Assembly: GCA_002794785.1 (NCBI GenBank)
Contig: NBBA01000009.1
Coordinates: 1,550,001 to 1,614,000 of the forward strand
Length of the DNA: 64,000 nt
DNA from: Coniferiporia sulphurascens
Taxonomy: Eukaryota > Basidiomycota > Agaricomycetes > Hymenochaetales > Hymenochaetaceae
Direction of reading: 5' to 3'
A program made the position numbers and the translations under genes. Position 1 is the first letter of the stretch; every line of letters begins with the position of its first letter. The notes under the pieces are model-generated. The model made no database searches. It worked only from the letters and a program-made list of their open reading frames with translations, and was not told where the DNA came from. This document shows positions 23,726 through 34,216 of this stretch, piece by piece.

Positions 23726-26700
23726 ATGGATGTACCAATACTGACTGCCCTCGATAGACGCACGAACTTTGATGATAAAGATGACGCGTTCCTTGTCAAA
23801 TACATCGCGCACTACAATCCCACAAAACAGGGCCGTCTGGGCAACGATCTCTACAAGACTCTCGTTGAGAATGCCGACGATAAATGGCCGTGGTCTAAAC
23901 GCCATCCGTGGCAGTCGTGGCGGGAACGTTATAAAACTCATGAGGCCAAGTTCGACCATGAGATTAGGCAGTACCAGAAGAAGAAGGGAATCCCCACGAA
24001 TGCTGGTGAAGGTGATGTCCGTACGTTAACAGTAGATGAACTGGTAGAGGGGGTGTTAACCTTAGCAGAGGGAAGAGCGAGGGGAAGACTTCCTGAAGGA
24101 GCACGGGATGCGAAGAAAAGGAGCACTGCCCCGAGCACCAGCCAAGAGTCGTACATCCGAAAGTCAGCTGCACGGAAGACAACCAGTAATGTACAGGATG
24201 ACGAGCGTAGAGGGGACCTCTCTGGAGAAGAAGGAACACAAAGCTCTGCCAGAGGCTCCGATGGAGAGGTGGAGATACTCGAAAAGGAGGAGTCGGTAAC
24301 GAAGAAGAGAAGGGCGTCAGGACCCGGTATGAACGGGCCCGGACAGGCGAAGCGACAAAAAGTTCGCGAGGACGTGCCACCCGTTTTGCGAGCGCAAGAT
24401 AAGGCGGAGGGACCACGTGTGTCCGATGAACCAGTTGTCACAACGAAGCGGAAACTGGACGATACGGAAATGGATGATTTACCTGACAGCCGCCGTAAAT
24501 CGGGAGAAAGCAAACTCAGGGTAGAAGTATCAGCTACGATAAATGATCGCACTGGACGAGGGTGTGTACTTATTGATTTGGAATTCAAGTACATCCTGCA
24601 TATCGAACTATTTACTTAGGTCCACCCCTGAAACTCCTCATACTGATGAATACAAGTCTGTAATCAAGAAAATCTTCTCGATCGTCGATGCCAGCCAACG
24701 AACTCGATTTTTGGAGGTGTCCGGATTGAGTACAGAAGCTCGTGCGGAAATCCTCGCGTCAATGGAGGTTGGCCTTTTTCCTTTTATTCAAGAAAGCCCT
24801 TGCCGATCTTCTATTTTAGTCCGCCACTTCGGGACAGGAACCATCTGACAGTAGGGCTACCGATCCTACTGAGAATCAAACGCAAGCTAGCCCCATAATC
24901 TCAAAGAATAAGGAAGAAGTCACATTGCCACTGGAAACTGCCACGGAACTAGGGGCTGGGGACATATCCAGTCCGCCAGCCATTTCAGCAAATTCAATAA
25001 CAGACGCCGCCAGAAGAGAAAATGCATCCAGTACCACAAAAGAAATCCTACAGGACGTCTCACCCTTCCATCAACCAGAAATCATTCCAGGTCCTATAAC
25101 CGAAGATAGGACTGCGTCATCGTTCCGTCATCGCAGCACCCCAAGTCAATCGGACGACGACGACGACGACGATTACTTCGCTACACCATCGCCGCCGTCA
25201 GCTACACAAGTCAGTTCCGGCCCGTTGCCATCGACTTCGGTCGCCGTGACCGTAAAGAGTACGGAAAAGGGTAATATGGATATAAGAAACCCTGCAATTA
25301 CTAAGCGCGAACCACCCCGCATAGTTAATAATGCGTTCAAGGGTGCATACATACACACGAATGGGCGACATACAACATCTCAAAGACACACGTTTGATTC
25401 GGGCAGTGATTCCGATGCCAGCGACTTCAATGTAGAAGGGGCACCTGTTACTACTACAAGCTGGCCACCGCGAAGGGAGAAAAAAGCTCAGCGTCGTATC
25501 TTCTCCAACGCCTCTGCTGCTATGGAAGTTGATGAGAAGAAAATTGAGCCGTTGATCCTTCCAGCCGCATCAATGACAGAGGAGGGGACAAAACATGCAG
25601 AGAAGGGTGCATCAGCCCTATCCGGAGCAAAAGTGTATAAGGAAAAGGAGCCCATCAACGGTAGCTCACCCATACCTCAGGTCCTTTCACGCGAGGATCA
25701 TGCAGACCATGGGCCTTTCTCTGGGGCAGGCCCGTCCAAGGTACCATCATCACCGGCTAATTTGGGTGTTAATGTCCGTAAATGGCGTTTAGACAACCCC
25801 ACTCCTGACATCCTAGTACCGACCTCCGTAGGTGATCTTTTTTCGACTGGCGTTCTTACTGGTCGTCTACTCAGAAATGGAGAAAGGACGAGGAAGGACA
25901 GCGCGCTCAGGGAGACAGGCGAAAATGTAAACCGCAGGATGACGTTCGGTGGCTTCTCTACAATGTCATCAGATTTACCGGAAGTCGATTTAAGGAAGAA
26001 GAGTTTATTGCGAAAAAGTCTTTTGGGTAACTCAACATTGTTCAATACACGACAATCACCCTCTTCTTCAAGCTCATCATCATTGAATAACGACCCGACG
26101 CGTTCACTAAATCGTAGGACGTCTTTTGTATCGACGATTGACCTGACGGAGGAATTTCCGTCGCCGGGCGTGGAGATTGCGCCTACGGACCAGGTGCTGG
26201 TAAATCGAGCAGGGCTGCAGTTTTTCGTGCAAGCGATGGCTCGAAATCACGGCGTATCGGAGGACTGGGTACGCCGAGTGTATGAGGAGCGGCGCAACCT
26301 GCCAGGCACAGATCGCATACTTTCAGAGATGCGTGCTGCGGCAGAGCGCGCGTTTGAGAAAGCGATAGAGCAGGAGAGGCAAAAGGAAGCGGAAACGAGT
26401 GACAGCGGGCGTAGACCGGCTTCGAGAAGAACATCGGAACATCTACATGCTAGTGCAGACGCGCGAGGGAATCCAGATGCTCGAGTGGAAGGGCAGACGC
26501 GAGCCCACGAGCGCGAAATAAACCTGAACGGGGTGCCGCAGCAATCTTCTGGCAGTCGGCGACGTCCTGAATTATTACTTACCCCAACAAGCGCGGATGA
26601 AGCAATCGAGCACGCTCGGGCATTTTATGCCCCACCAAGCACGTCGCGCGCAGCCCGGTATGTGCGGCGAATGCGCCGAAGCTCGGGCGTGAGTAGCCCG

Positions 26701-27105
26701 CTGAAGCCGAGTGTGGAAGTTGAGGAGGCGCTGGAGTCCAAAATGCATGATGATGATGGAGGCAGCAGTGCTGCAGAGGAAGAGGAAGTATCAATGTCCC
26801 TCCCACACCCGCAAGCAATCGAGGACGTCATGATCAGCCCGGAAAGGGTGGACAATACTCAGGGTGCACTAGCGACACCATTGTCCGCAACTGTAGTCGC
26901 TGCAAGCGACGGTGGCTTGCATCATGGACCCTTGGATGACGCCCAACACGATGTGTCAGGGAAATCTTGGACTGCGGAGGAGGATGCGGTGCTTTTACGT
27001 GGTGAAGAAAACGCCGTTATAAATACGATAGTCAAGAAAAGGGGCATAGGCGCGGTTAAGCGTCGAATTGTCGAGCTAATGGCAGATGGAGGCCATGAAT
27101 CCTAA
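23726..27105 (+). CDS. RAP1: RAP1/TERF2IP-type telomere protein (Myb + RCT)
   Basis: Rap1 proteins sit on telomeres, directly or through a TRF/Taz1 partner, and control length and silencing. Three exons: 23726-24561, 24620-24767, 24838-27105 (3252 nt, 1083 aa). The N-terminal Rap1-type Myb domain lies at residues ~10-90 (FDDKDDAFLVKYIAHYNP, QGRLGNDLYKTLVE, HPWQSWRERYK). A long disordered, acidic and Ser-rich middle follows, then a helical region near residues 790-830 (AGLQFFVQAMARNHGVSEDW). At the extreme C-terminus SWTAEEDAVLL ... IVKKRGIGAVKRRIVEL resembles the end of the vertebrate Rap1 C-terminal (RCT) domain. No BRCT domain precedes the Myb. The start is the first ATG in frame (MDVPILTALDRRTN); a spliced leader is possible because a GT...AG pair surrounds it. 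Confidence 0.82.
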
Positions 27106-27368
27106 CATTTGAGCACGTCTAGGCCCATTTTAATTACAACTTTGTATTACTTCCTTTTTTTTTCTTTTTTTTCGCGCTTATACACAATTGAATTCGCTGC
27201 TTTGAGAGATCATTGAACTGTCAATGGGTATAAGGCATGAGCCTACAATAAAACGCTACAAGTACATCCGATGTACAAATCCATCTTAGAGACGTCTACG
27301 TTCTCCCGACGTATGACCGTGTGTGTAAGGTATTGATCGACATTGGAAGAGTCTCGGAAGGGATTGTT

Positions 27369-28333
27369 TTAAGATTCATACCCAAGTCGGACTTTCTCCG
27401 CCTTTTCTCGTTCAAGTCGTGATATTTTGTCCTCGGCAGTGGTTAACACATCGTTCCACTCGACAAAGAGCTCTGATAGTGCATCAATCTGAGATAGTGA
27501 AGAGGGAAGTTTTAGTACTCGTTAGGATAGAATCTGAAAAAAAAAAAACGTACGCGACTGGTGTATTGCATCAGAACGTTCGCTATACGACGTTCAAGGT
27601 CGGCAGCAGCGGTGAGGTCCTCCTCGTGAGTTTTTTTCAATGTATCCAAGCGTGGTAAGAGACTTTGGTTCTCTATCCACTGAATTTAGTCGTCGGTGAT
27701 GCATTTAGTAAAGGGATTGACAAACCTGCAAGCTTTCCGGCACCAAGGACGCCCCTCTTTTCAAGTATATCTATCTCACGCAAATCCCGGTCGGCCGCCC
27801 GGATTTCAGGTTCCATTTCAGCAAGAAACGCGTCGAGCTCCGAAGAGCTCATAGATGAATACGACGGAGGGGTAGACACGCCTGACAACGCGAATGCGGG
27901 TGTAAGGATCTCTGCATGTTGATCATCTGTGCTCGCGTCAGCATACAGCCAGAAATACATGAAATTATTAGATGACTTACTTACAGCGATCCATGAATTT
28001 TTTGAGTCCGTCGTTGCTCCCCACAATAGTATTCAGCTTCCCCTGGATCTCCTCGGCCCTCAACACAAGTGCATCTTTGTCTTGCCTCGCGCTTACTCTT
28101 TCCTTCGCGGCTCCCTTTCGTTGTTCGGCATCTTGCTTGATACCTAGAAGCAGGACCTCCAACCAGCGCACACGGAGCTCAAGAGAGACTCCTGGGTTTA
28201 TTGGTGGTGGTGGCTGCACAGAAATCTCCGAGGATGCGCTAGGTATGGGACTCATCGGAGGAGACGACGGCGAAGGCGACAAGACGCGGTACCGTGCCGC
28301 GTCACCAAGAAATACACTTCCTAGAACGTTCAT
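27369..28333 (-). CDS. Dynactin p24-like subunit (DCTN3 family)
   Basis: Coiled-coil protein resembling the smallest dynactin shoulder subunit, part of the complex that links dynein to cargo. Starts at the ATG at 28333 (MNVLGSVFLGDAARYRV). It has a Pro-rich linker, then LELRVRWLEVLLLGIKQDAE, LNTIVGSNDGLKKFMDRC, HAEILTPAFALSG, SSELDAFLAEMEPEIRAADR and DILEKRGVLGAGKL. After an intron comes PRLDTLKKTHEEDLTAA, and after another ALSELFVEWNDVLTTAED, ending RLGYES at 27369. The WLE near the start of the helical part and the FVEWNDVL end match the animal p24 pattern (FVQWDELL). Similarity is distant, so the call is probable rather than certain. 163 bp separate its start from the divergent ATG15. Confidence 0.68.
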
Positions 28334-28496
28334 GATAGAGCGCAGAAACCGTTCGCGGATTCAGCAGGTATAGTATCTTGTAGTAGCTGTAAACACACGA
28401 GCCCAGGACCTAAGGACCCAAAAGAAGGCCTCTTTAGGCGAGCACTGAGCATGCACTACCTGCCACGTGATGCACCTTTCGTACAGCTAAACCACC

Positions 28497-30146
28497 ATGT
28501 TCCCTGCCCTGTCGAGCGCGCTGCAGCTGCTTCTAGTTCCTCTGCTACTGCTGCGACGACTACAAAGCACTGAGGAACTTTTGGAACCGAACTCCGCGCA
28601 ATCGTTATCCTTCAGCCTTAGACATCAACACGCGGTAGCCAATGACTCGCGTGTTCTTTTTACGAATGTCTCTCCGTCTCTTGTAGATACTCAGTACGCT
28701 CTTAAACTCAGGAACATACAAACATCTCGACCGAGATCTTTAGACGCGTTTTCCGCGGCGAGAGTGAGAATGCAATCGAATATGGAGACCGATGCAAACT
28801 TGTGGACCCAATCTATCGTTCCTGCGCCTAATGTTGAAGACCGCGAGACCCTTCTTACGTTGGCGAAGATGACGAATAACGCATATTACAACTCTTCGGA
28901 CAAGGGGTGGTATTCACTAGGAGATCACTGGAGAAATACTGTTAGTAACCAACCATAACTTCATACATATTATGACAACTGTTGAGCCGACAGAGCTACC
29001 CCTTTGGATGGGAGCCCGACGCCGATGGCTTTAGGGGTCACGTCTTTGTCTCCGAGGATAATTCTACTGTTGTCCTTTCTATTAAAGGCACTTCACTCAG
29101 CTGGCTGGTTGGTGACGGTGGACCAACCGTGAAGAAGGATAAATTTAATGACAATATGCTCTTCTCATGCTGCTGCGCACGGGTTGGACCTTCGTGGTAC
29201 ACGGTTTGCGACTGCTACTCTGGCGGCTATAAATGTGACCTCAGCTGTGTACAAACGGCTTTGACTGAAGAGAGCCTTTTTTATAATGTCGCCACTGTCA
29301 GTTTTCTCCAATTCTTAATCTTTCCTTGGGCTTTGGCCAACGCAGCCCAATCTCCAGAATCTGTACAGTAACGTAACATATATATACCCTGATGCAAGTA
29401 TCTGGGTAATTGGTAAGATGGAACTGATCAGCTGGTCGCATTGACTAAAGAACCTCTGCCACTTTCAGGCCACTCACTCGGAGGCTCCATTTCATCATTG
29501 CTCGGCGCAACCTTCGGTGCCCCTGTTGTAGCTTTCGAAGCACCAGGAGAGAAGCTTGCAGCATCACGACTCCATCTTCCATCTCCGGTGTGCACTTCTT
29601 CGTATCCTAATTCAAACTAGCTTTAAGTTTATTGCTTACTGATCCTATAACCCATTTGGAAATTAAGCCCTCTACTCACCACATAACGCATGTTTATCAC
29701 ACGGCTGATCCGTTGGCCATGGGTGTATGTAACGGTGTTACGTCCGCTTGCGCTTTAGCTGGATATGCTATGGAAACCAGGTCCGTCTAATTCAGTTCTG
29801 TATTCGCTTGCAACATGTCGGCAGGTCCCATAACGTTGTGTTGCAGATGTCACTTAGGAAAAATCATCAAGTACGATACAGTCGCAAAGCTTAACTGGGC
29901 TGTTGATCTTCGCACGCATTCCATCCGAAAGGTCATTGAAACTGTATTGTCGGAAGACTGGGAGCCACCAAGCGAAGGAAATCCCGGACGTCAGGTTCCG
30001 GAAATCGGAAATGAAGATGATTGTGTTGTTAGTCCATCCTTAGTCCATCTCCAGTCTGCCTCGAAAACTGTTCTAATTCGCTCTAGGACTGCTATAACTG
30101 GGAGTTCGGCGATTACCCTAAGCGCCTAGAAGGTACAGGACTGTAA
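28497..30146 (+). CDS. ATG15: Atg15-type vacuolar lipase
   Basis: Membrane-anchored phospholipase that breaks down autophagic bodies and multivesicular-body membranes in the vacuole lumen. N-terminal signal anchor [18 protein letters not shown]. Then [37 protein letters not shown] and [14 protein letters not shown] Cys-rich segment precedes the lipase nucleophile elbow GHSLGGS (Ser at about 29480). After it come [58 protein letters not shown] and [12 protein letters not shown]. Asp in TADP and His in the DLRTH/HSIRKV region are the expected triad partners. The last exon ends [18 protein letters not shown] (stop 30144-30146). Exon 1 is 28497-28940 and exon 2 starts at 28994; there are at least six exons. 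Confidence 0.92.
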
Positions 30147-30944
30147 TCGATCCTGTGGTTCGGCGCTCGTTCTATTATTTTTAATGAGGCAATAGATCGC
30201 TCTGGCAAGATACGTTTAGCGTGCCAGTAGAGCACGAGCGGTCGTCGGCAAATCGGAAAGAATATGACCTCGGTCAAGTGCGAACGAAAGTACGAGGCGA
30301 ACACTACGTAATTAATCAAGCTTAATATGACATTTTCAATATGTGATATATAGAGCGACCGGTATAGTTAGGAACTATGGAACAGATGGACTCATAACCA
30401 TTGGCAGTGGTCCGTGGCCCTCAATATCATACCGCGAACATGATAATAACAGCAAAAAAAAAAAATTCTAAGGAAAATGAAGTACTCTAGATCTATTCCT
30501 TTTTTTCCTTTCAGAACGATGTTGTGGGCCACAATTCAAAAGTCTTTAGTACTTCGTTCGTATAGGTTATTATTATCCGTGTATAGATCACGTGGTAATA
30601 GTGGTTGTGTTTGACCATATCATGAGGAGCCACTTGGACGTTGTATCCGTGCCCCTGATCATTCGCCGCATTAATGCATTTTCTCTGCTTTCAATATCAA
30701 GATTTATAACAACACCTCTCAGGCGATTCGATTATAACAAGAGCTCTACTCGACGGAAGCGTAGGACAAGCTGAGGTAGAACCCGCAGGCTGGAAATATG
30801 ATGGTCAGGGCGTAAATTTATATTTTATGAGACGTTCGGGATGTGCTCCTTCACCCTTTATACACGTAGGGTACGATTTTAAGGCTTCCGCCTCCTTCAG
30901 CCTGCATAATTAAGCCTGGTCTCGTCATTTCGTGCTAGAAAGAG
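30147..30944. other. Intergenic, no gene seen
   Basis: AT-rich 798-bp interval holding the 3' flanks of two convergent genes. Includes a poly-A run near 30454-30466 and a T-rich stretch at 30500. No coding frame is supported. Confidence 0.5.
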
Positions 30945-31535
30945 TCAGGGAACTCGTACCTCCACTCGGGGCGGACAAGCATCCTTCAGGCATCTCCTGC
31001 ACTGCTTGCAGAGACGCGGGAACTCCCTTACAATCTCGCACTGGAGCATGGTCAGCATCAAAGACCAATGTGGAGAGCAAGTCCATGGACACGACCTTTT
31101 TTCTTTTACTTCGGCATGTTTGGCACGGGTTTCGGTTCAAGTCTTTTCGTGCTTTGGCTTTGCCCTTCGTATGTTTGACTGCTGGCCCGTCCTGCTCTTC
31201 CCGAGCGATAAAGGGCGCCGCAGGACCGTGGTTGGCGTCAGTACCGACGTCTGTGTTCTTCGTGGTATCATCTGTAACATGCACAATATTGACAATTAGC
31301 AAAGTGTCGCTGAGCATCGTTTAGTTCTGTACCTTGGGCGGGCGACAAGGAGATGGGGCTTTCGTGACTGAAACCTAACGCTAGAAAAAGGGCGAGGTCG
31401 AACGCGTTGCCCTCGGGTGCAGGCGTGTTGGCTGGACGGAGCCGTTAATCAGCTAGCAGTTTGCTGTCGTTGTTGTTGTGAATCCTCACCATGACCTGTC
31501 GTAAGGAGTAGTTGGTGCATTTGTGTAGCAGACAT
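30945..31535 (-). CDS. Small protein with C-terminal Zn(II)2Cys6 cluster
   Basis: Four short exons give a protein of about 139 aa: an ATG at 31535 (MSATQMHQLLLTTGHANTP), an exon with NAFDLALFLALGFSHESP, an exon from DDTTKNTDVG to the basic linker KHTKGKAKARKDLNRN, and a last exon. Joining the last two across a GT-AG intron (GTCGTG...CCAG) creates a cysteine array of spacing C-x2-C-x6-C-x9-C-x2-C-x7-C (CQTCRSKRKKC ... CKQC ... C). This fits the fungal Zn2Cys6 DNA-binding cluster; one additional Cys lies inside the last gap. The frame stops soon after, at 30945. No fungal transcription-factor middle domain follows, so if functional it is a mini-factor or decoy. Without the intron the cluster is lost, so the junction matters. 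Confidence 0.6.
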
Positions 31536-32732
31536 GCGAGGACAGAGAGTGGAGGCCAGTTTTTATTTCTTTTTATGTGTTGATTTCGAGTTCATTTTTG
31601 CAAGCATAGAAGTATCGCGGCGACGGATTACTCGAAAGAGATAGAAGGATGATATAAAAAAACGCTCCGCTGTGCGAAAGGAAAAACTGAATCTGGACTG
31701 CCATTGTGACGATCACAAAGTGTAATTGCTGAGTCTTCGGTATCAATCGCGCATGTGGAAAGAGTGTCCCCAAAGACGGAAGAGTTTGGTATGAGGCAGC
31801 TGATCTCTGAATAACTGTACCCTGTCCCTGGTCAAGCCTTTCACACCTCTTATAATGCGGAAGCAAGTAACGATGATGCCCTATATTCCCATCTGCGTTT
31901 GCACAGTTAGTTGACCATTCCTGAATATTTGGACTCATACTCACGGATTATACCAATAGGTACCGCTTGGTTTTCCTATAAAGACGTTTTCCTTCGGCCA
32001 GAAGATCCCAAATTAAGGGAGTTGGAGAAAATCGGGTTTCTTTGGCTCGAACAGCCTGGTTCGTATTGTAACGTAATTTGTCTTGGAGGCGTCCGATCAG
32101 ACACGAAGTGTTTGACCACTCGCACCATCCTCCATTTGGCTGTATCCAACTGGAACTATGGCACGTACCTGGGGACAGCTTTCCCATGACTCTTAAGGTT
32201 TCCAAAACTGGTTCTCTTAATGTTTTGTTTTGCTTCCCTCGGCGCGATGAGAGCTCGATCTGATGACCCCGATACAATTTTCATCAGTCGACGAATTCTT
32301 CCCCGCACGTTTTTTATTCGGCTGCACACACGCCAGTCGCTAATTAGAGTTCTGTAGATGGGCAATTAGCAATTCACCGAGGGTCCAGCTGAGTGTTTTG
32401 CGGTTCACTAAAATACGGCGAGAACAGGGAAGAATGTTGTCAAGAGAGATACAAGCGGACGATCATATTAGGGCATGCTCAGCACATTATATCGGAGAAT
32501 AAAATCACATACGCGAACGAGCCACCCATTAGAACCATTCGTCATGTCCCGATCAAGTATTATCCATGCCTTTCGCCAAAATACGCTAATAGCATCGTGG
32601 GTATTCTTTGCGCGGATCAGAGCGCAAGTTAACACGATGTTAATGACTCGTCCCCGAGTCCTGATCAGTCTGAACGGTTTTCTGATCCCCAAGTGGGTCA
32701 TTTCTTTTCCTTGTTCACATCTTTTACTTCAG
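31536..32732. other. Intergenic, no gene seen
   Basis: About 1.2 kb with several overlapping frames of 60-123 codons on both strands. None has consistent composition, splice-linked continuation or a familiar motif. AT-rich relative to flanking genes. Confidence 0.45.
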
Positions 32733-33119
32733 AATGATGGTGCTGGCCAACACGCAGTGGCCATGGTTTGAATTCTGTTTTGGGGTGTAGCGTCGACGAT
32801 AAGCGACAAGTTTAGCGAGCACTCCAAGACAACTAGCCATGGCGATAGACGAAGTCCCCCTACATCACGTCCAATCTCCGGCCTAGCCCCTTCTTATAAA
32901 GCGCCAATCGACGCAGCGGCCCCGCATCTCGACATCCCATATTATTTGGTCCAGATCGGACCTGGAATTTCAGCAAGATTTGAAGGTAACAGTGCACGGA
33001 TTTAGGTTCAGTGAACGCAATGGAACTTCGAAGGACCAAATGCTATTAGTGAATTTCCAGTAATCCTTTACTGGCGACGCGGCAAACCCTTTCTTGGGAG
33101 AGAAACATTTGAACATTGA
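32733..33119 (+). pseudogene. Possible gene fragment with in-frame TGA and one intron
   Basis: A frame opening after a good acceptor (TTTTACTTCAG at 32732) reads NDGAGQHAVAMV, then TGA (32769-32771), then, in the same frame, ILFWGVASTISDKFSEH. It continues in protein-like sequence (SGLAPSYKAPIDAAAPHLD, IPYYLVQIGPGISARFE) to a donor at 32986. A GT-AG intron (32986-33060) joins VILYWRRGKPFLGRETFEH and a stop at 33119. With the stop read through, AVAM-x-ILFWGVAS would make a hydrophobic segment. I do not recognise the family, and no upstream exons were found. It looks like a 3' remnant of a membrane protein gene, but could be chance. Confidence 0.35.
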
Positions 33120-34216
33120 TACACGTGGATGCCATGCTTGACTAGTGGCGACGGAGATACAACCGCTTTCCTTTGATCTTCTTTTCCAATGATTAAAATT
33201 CCACAGGAGTCGCCGAGAGACGAAAGATATTGATTCAAGCCAGCAACCTTGACAACTTTTTTTTGCACAGTCGTCCTTGCATCACGTGATACACTATTTA
33301 GTACGGCCCCCTCTCGCTCGGACCTGGAAAAAATTGGGACTTCAGATCCGTATCCCCGTTAGCCAGTGTTCACATCTGGAAATTAGGACGGTGGAAAGTC
33401 GAAGCTGGAACGATCTCATGGGAATAAGAAGTTCTCTTGCGCCGCACCCGCATAACGACCCAATCTTCTCTTCTCCCGTTCCTTTACTAAATTCACCGTG
33501 ACGCTATGTATATTTAGATTTGGCCGCCGCCATGCCTCACAGCAAGATCCATGAGGCTCGCTAGCCTCACCTTCTATCATTCTGATAGTCTTATCCAATA
33601 CGGGACAGTCTACAATTGAGTTGAGTCGGGGAACAACCAAACGAAAGGAACAACTGGGAAGCGCCCAGTATATGATCGTTTCGAATACATGGGCTTTTCA
33701 GACGCTCGTACGCACCGCGGCACGCGCTTGCGAGGGCTCGGGACCATCAAAAGTTCTAGTGGTGATTAATATATGAATTGACTCGTGGCAGGACAACGAC
33801 ACTGCGCCGCGATAGAAGGTGTTTGTCGGCTTTAGTGGGGCTTCTGCAGTTCCCGCCGTACAAGACGAGGGGCTGAAACTACGAGTAGTCGCTTGGTCGA
33901 TTGAATGTGCGGAAGTACTAGTAGCCGAATATCTGTACCAGTGGCCAAGGCGTGCGAGGAAAACTGAGGATTCAGCAAATCACACTTGAAGCCTTCCTCA
34001 AAAGACCTTCAGGAAAGGGGTAGGTAACGCCGTATCACGACCTGGGCCCACTCGACTAATCATTGATAGTTTGCTGCGCAGAAAGCAATCATGTTTGGTT
34101 ATCCAATCTGATCCGCAAGGTTGCGGCATAAAAACAACATGTCATCTAACAGATACAAAACGTGCCAAACAGTGAGAGGGGAGGGGAAGGAACACGCGGA
34201 GTAACCATCAGTGTCG
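33120..34216. other. Intergenic, no gene seen
   Basis: About 1.1 kb downstream of eIF2A. One CACGTGAT word lies near 33283. No coding frame or repeat is evident. Confidence 0.45.
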
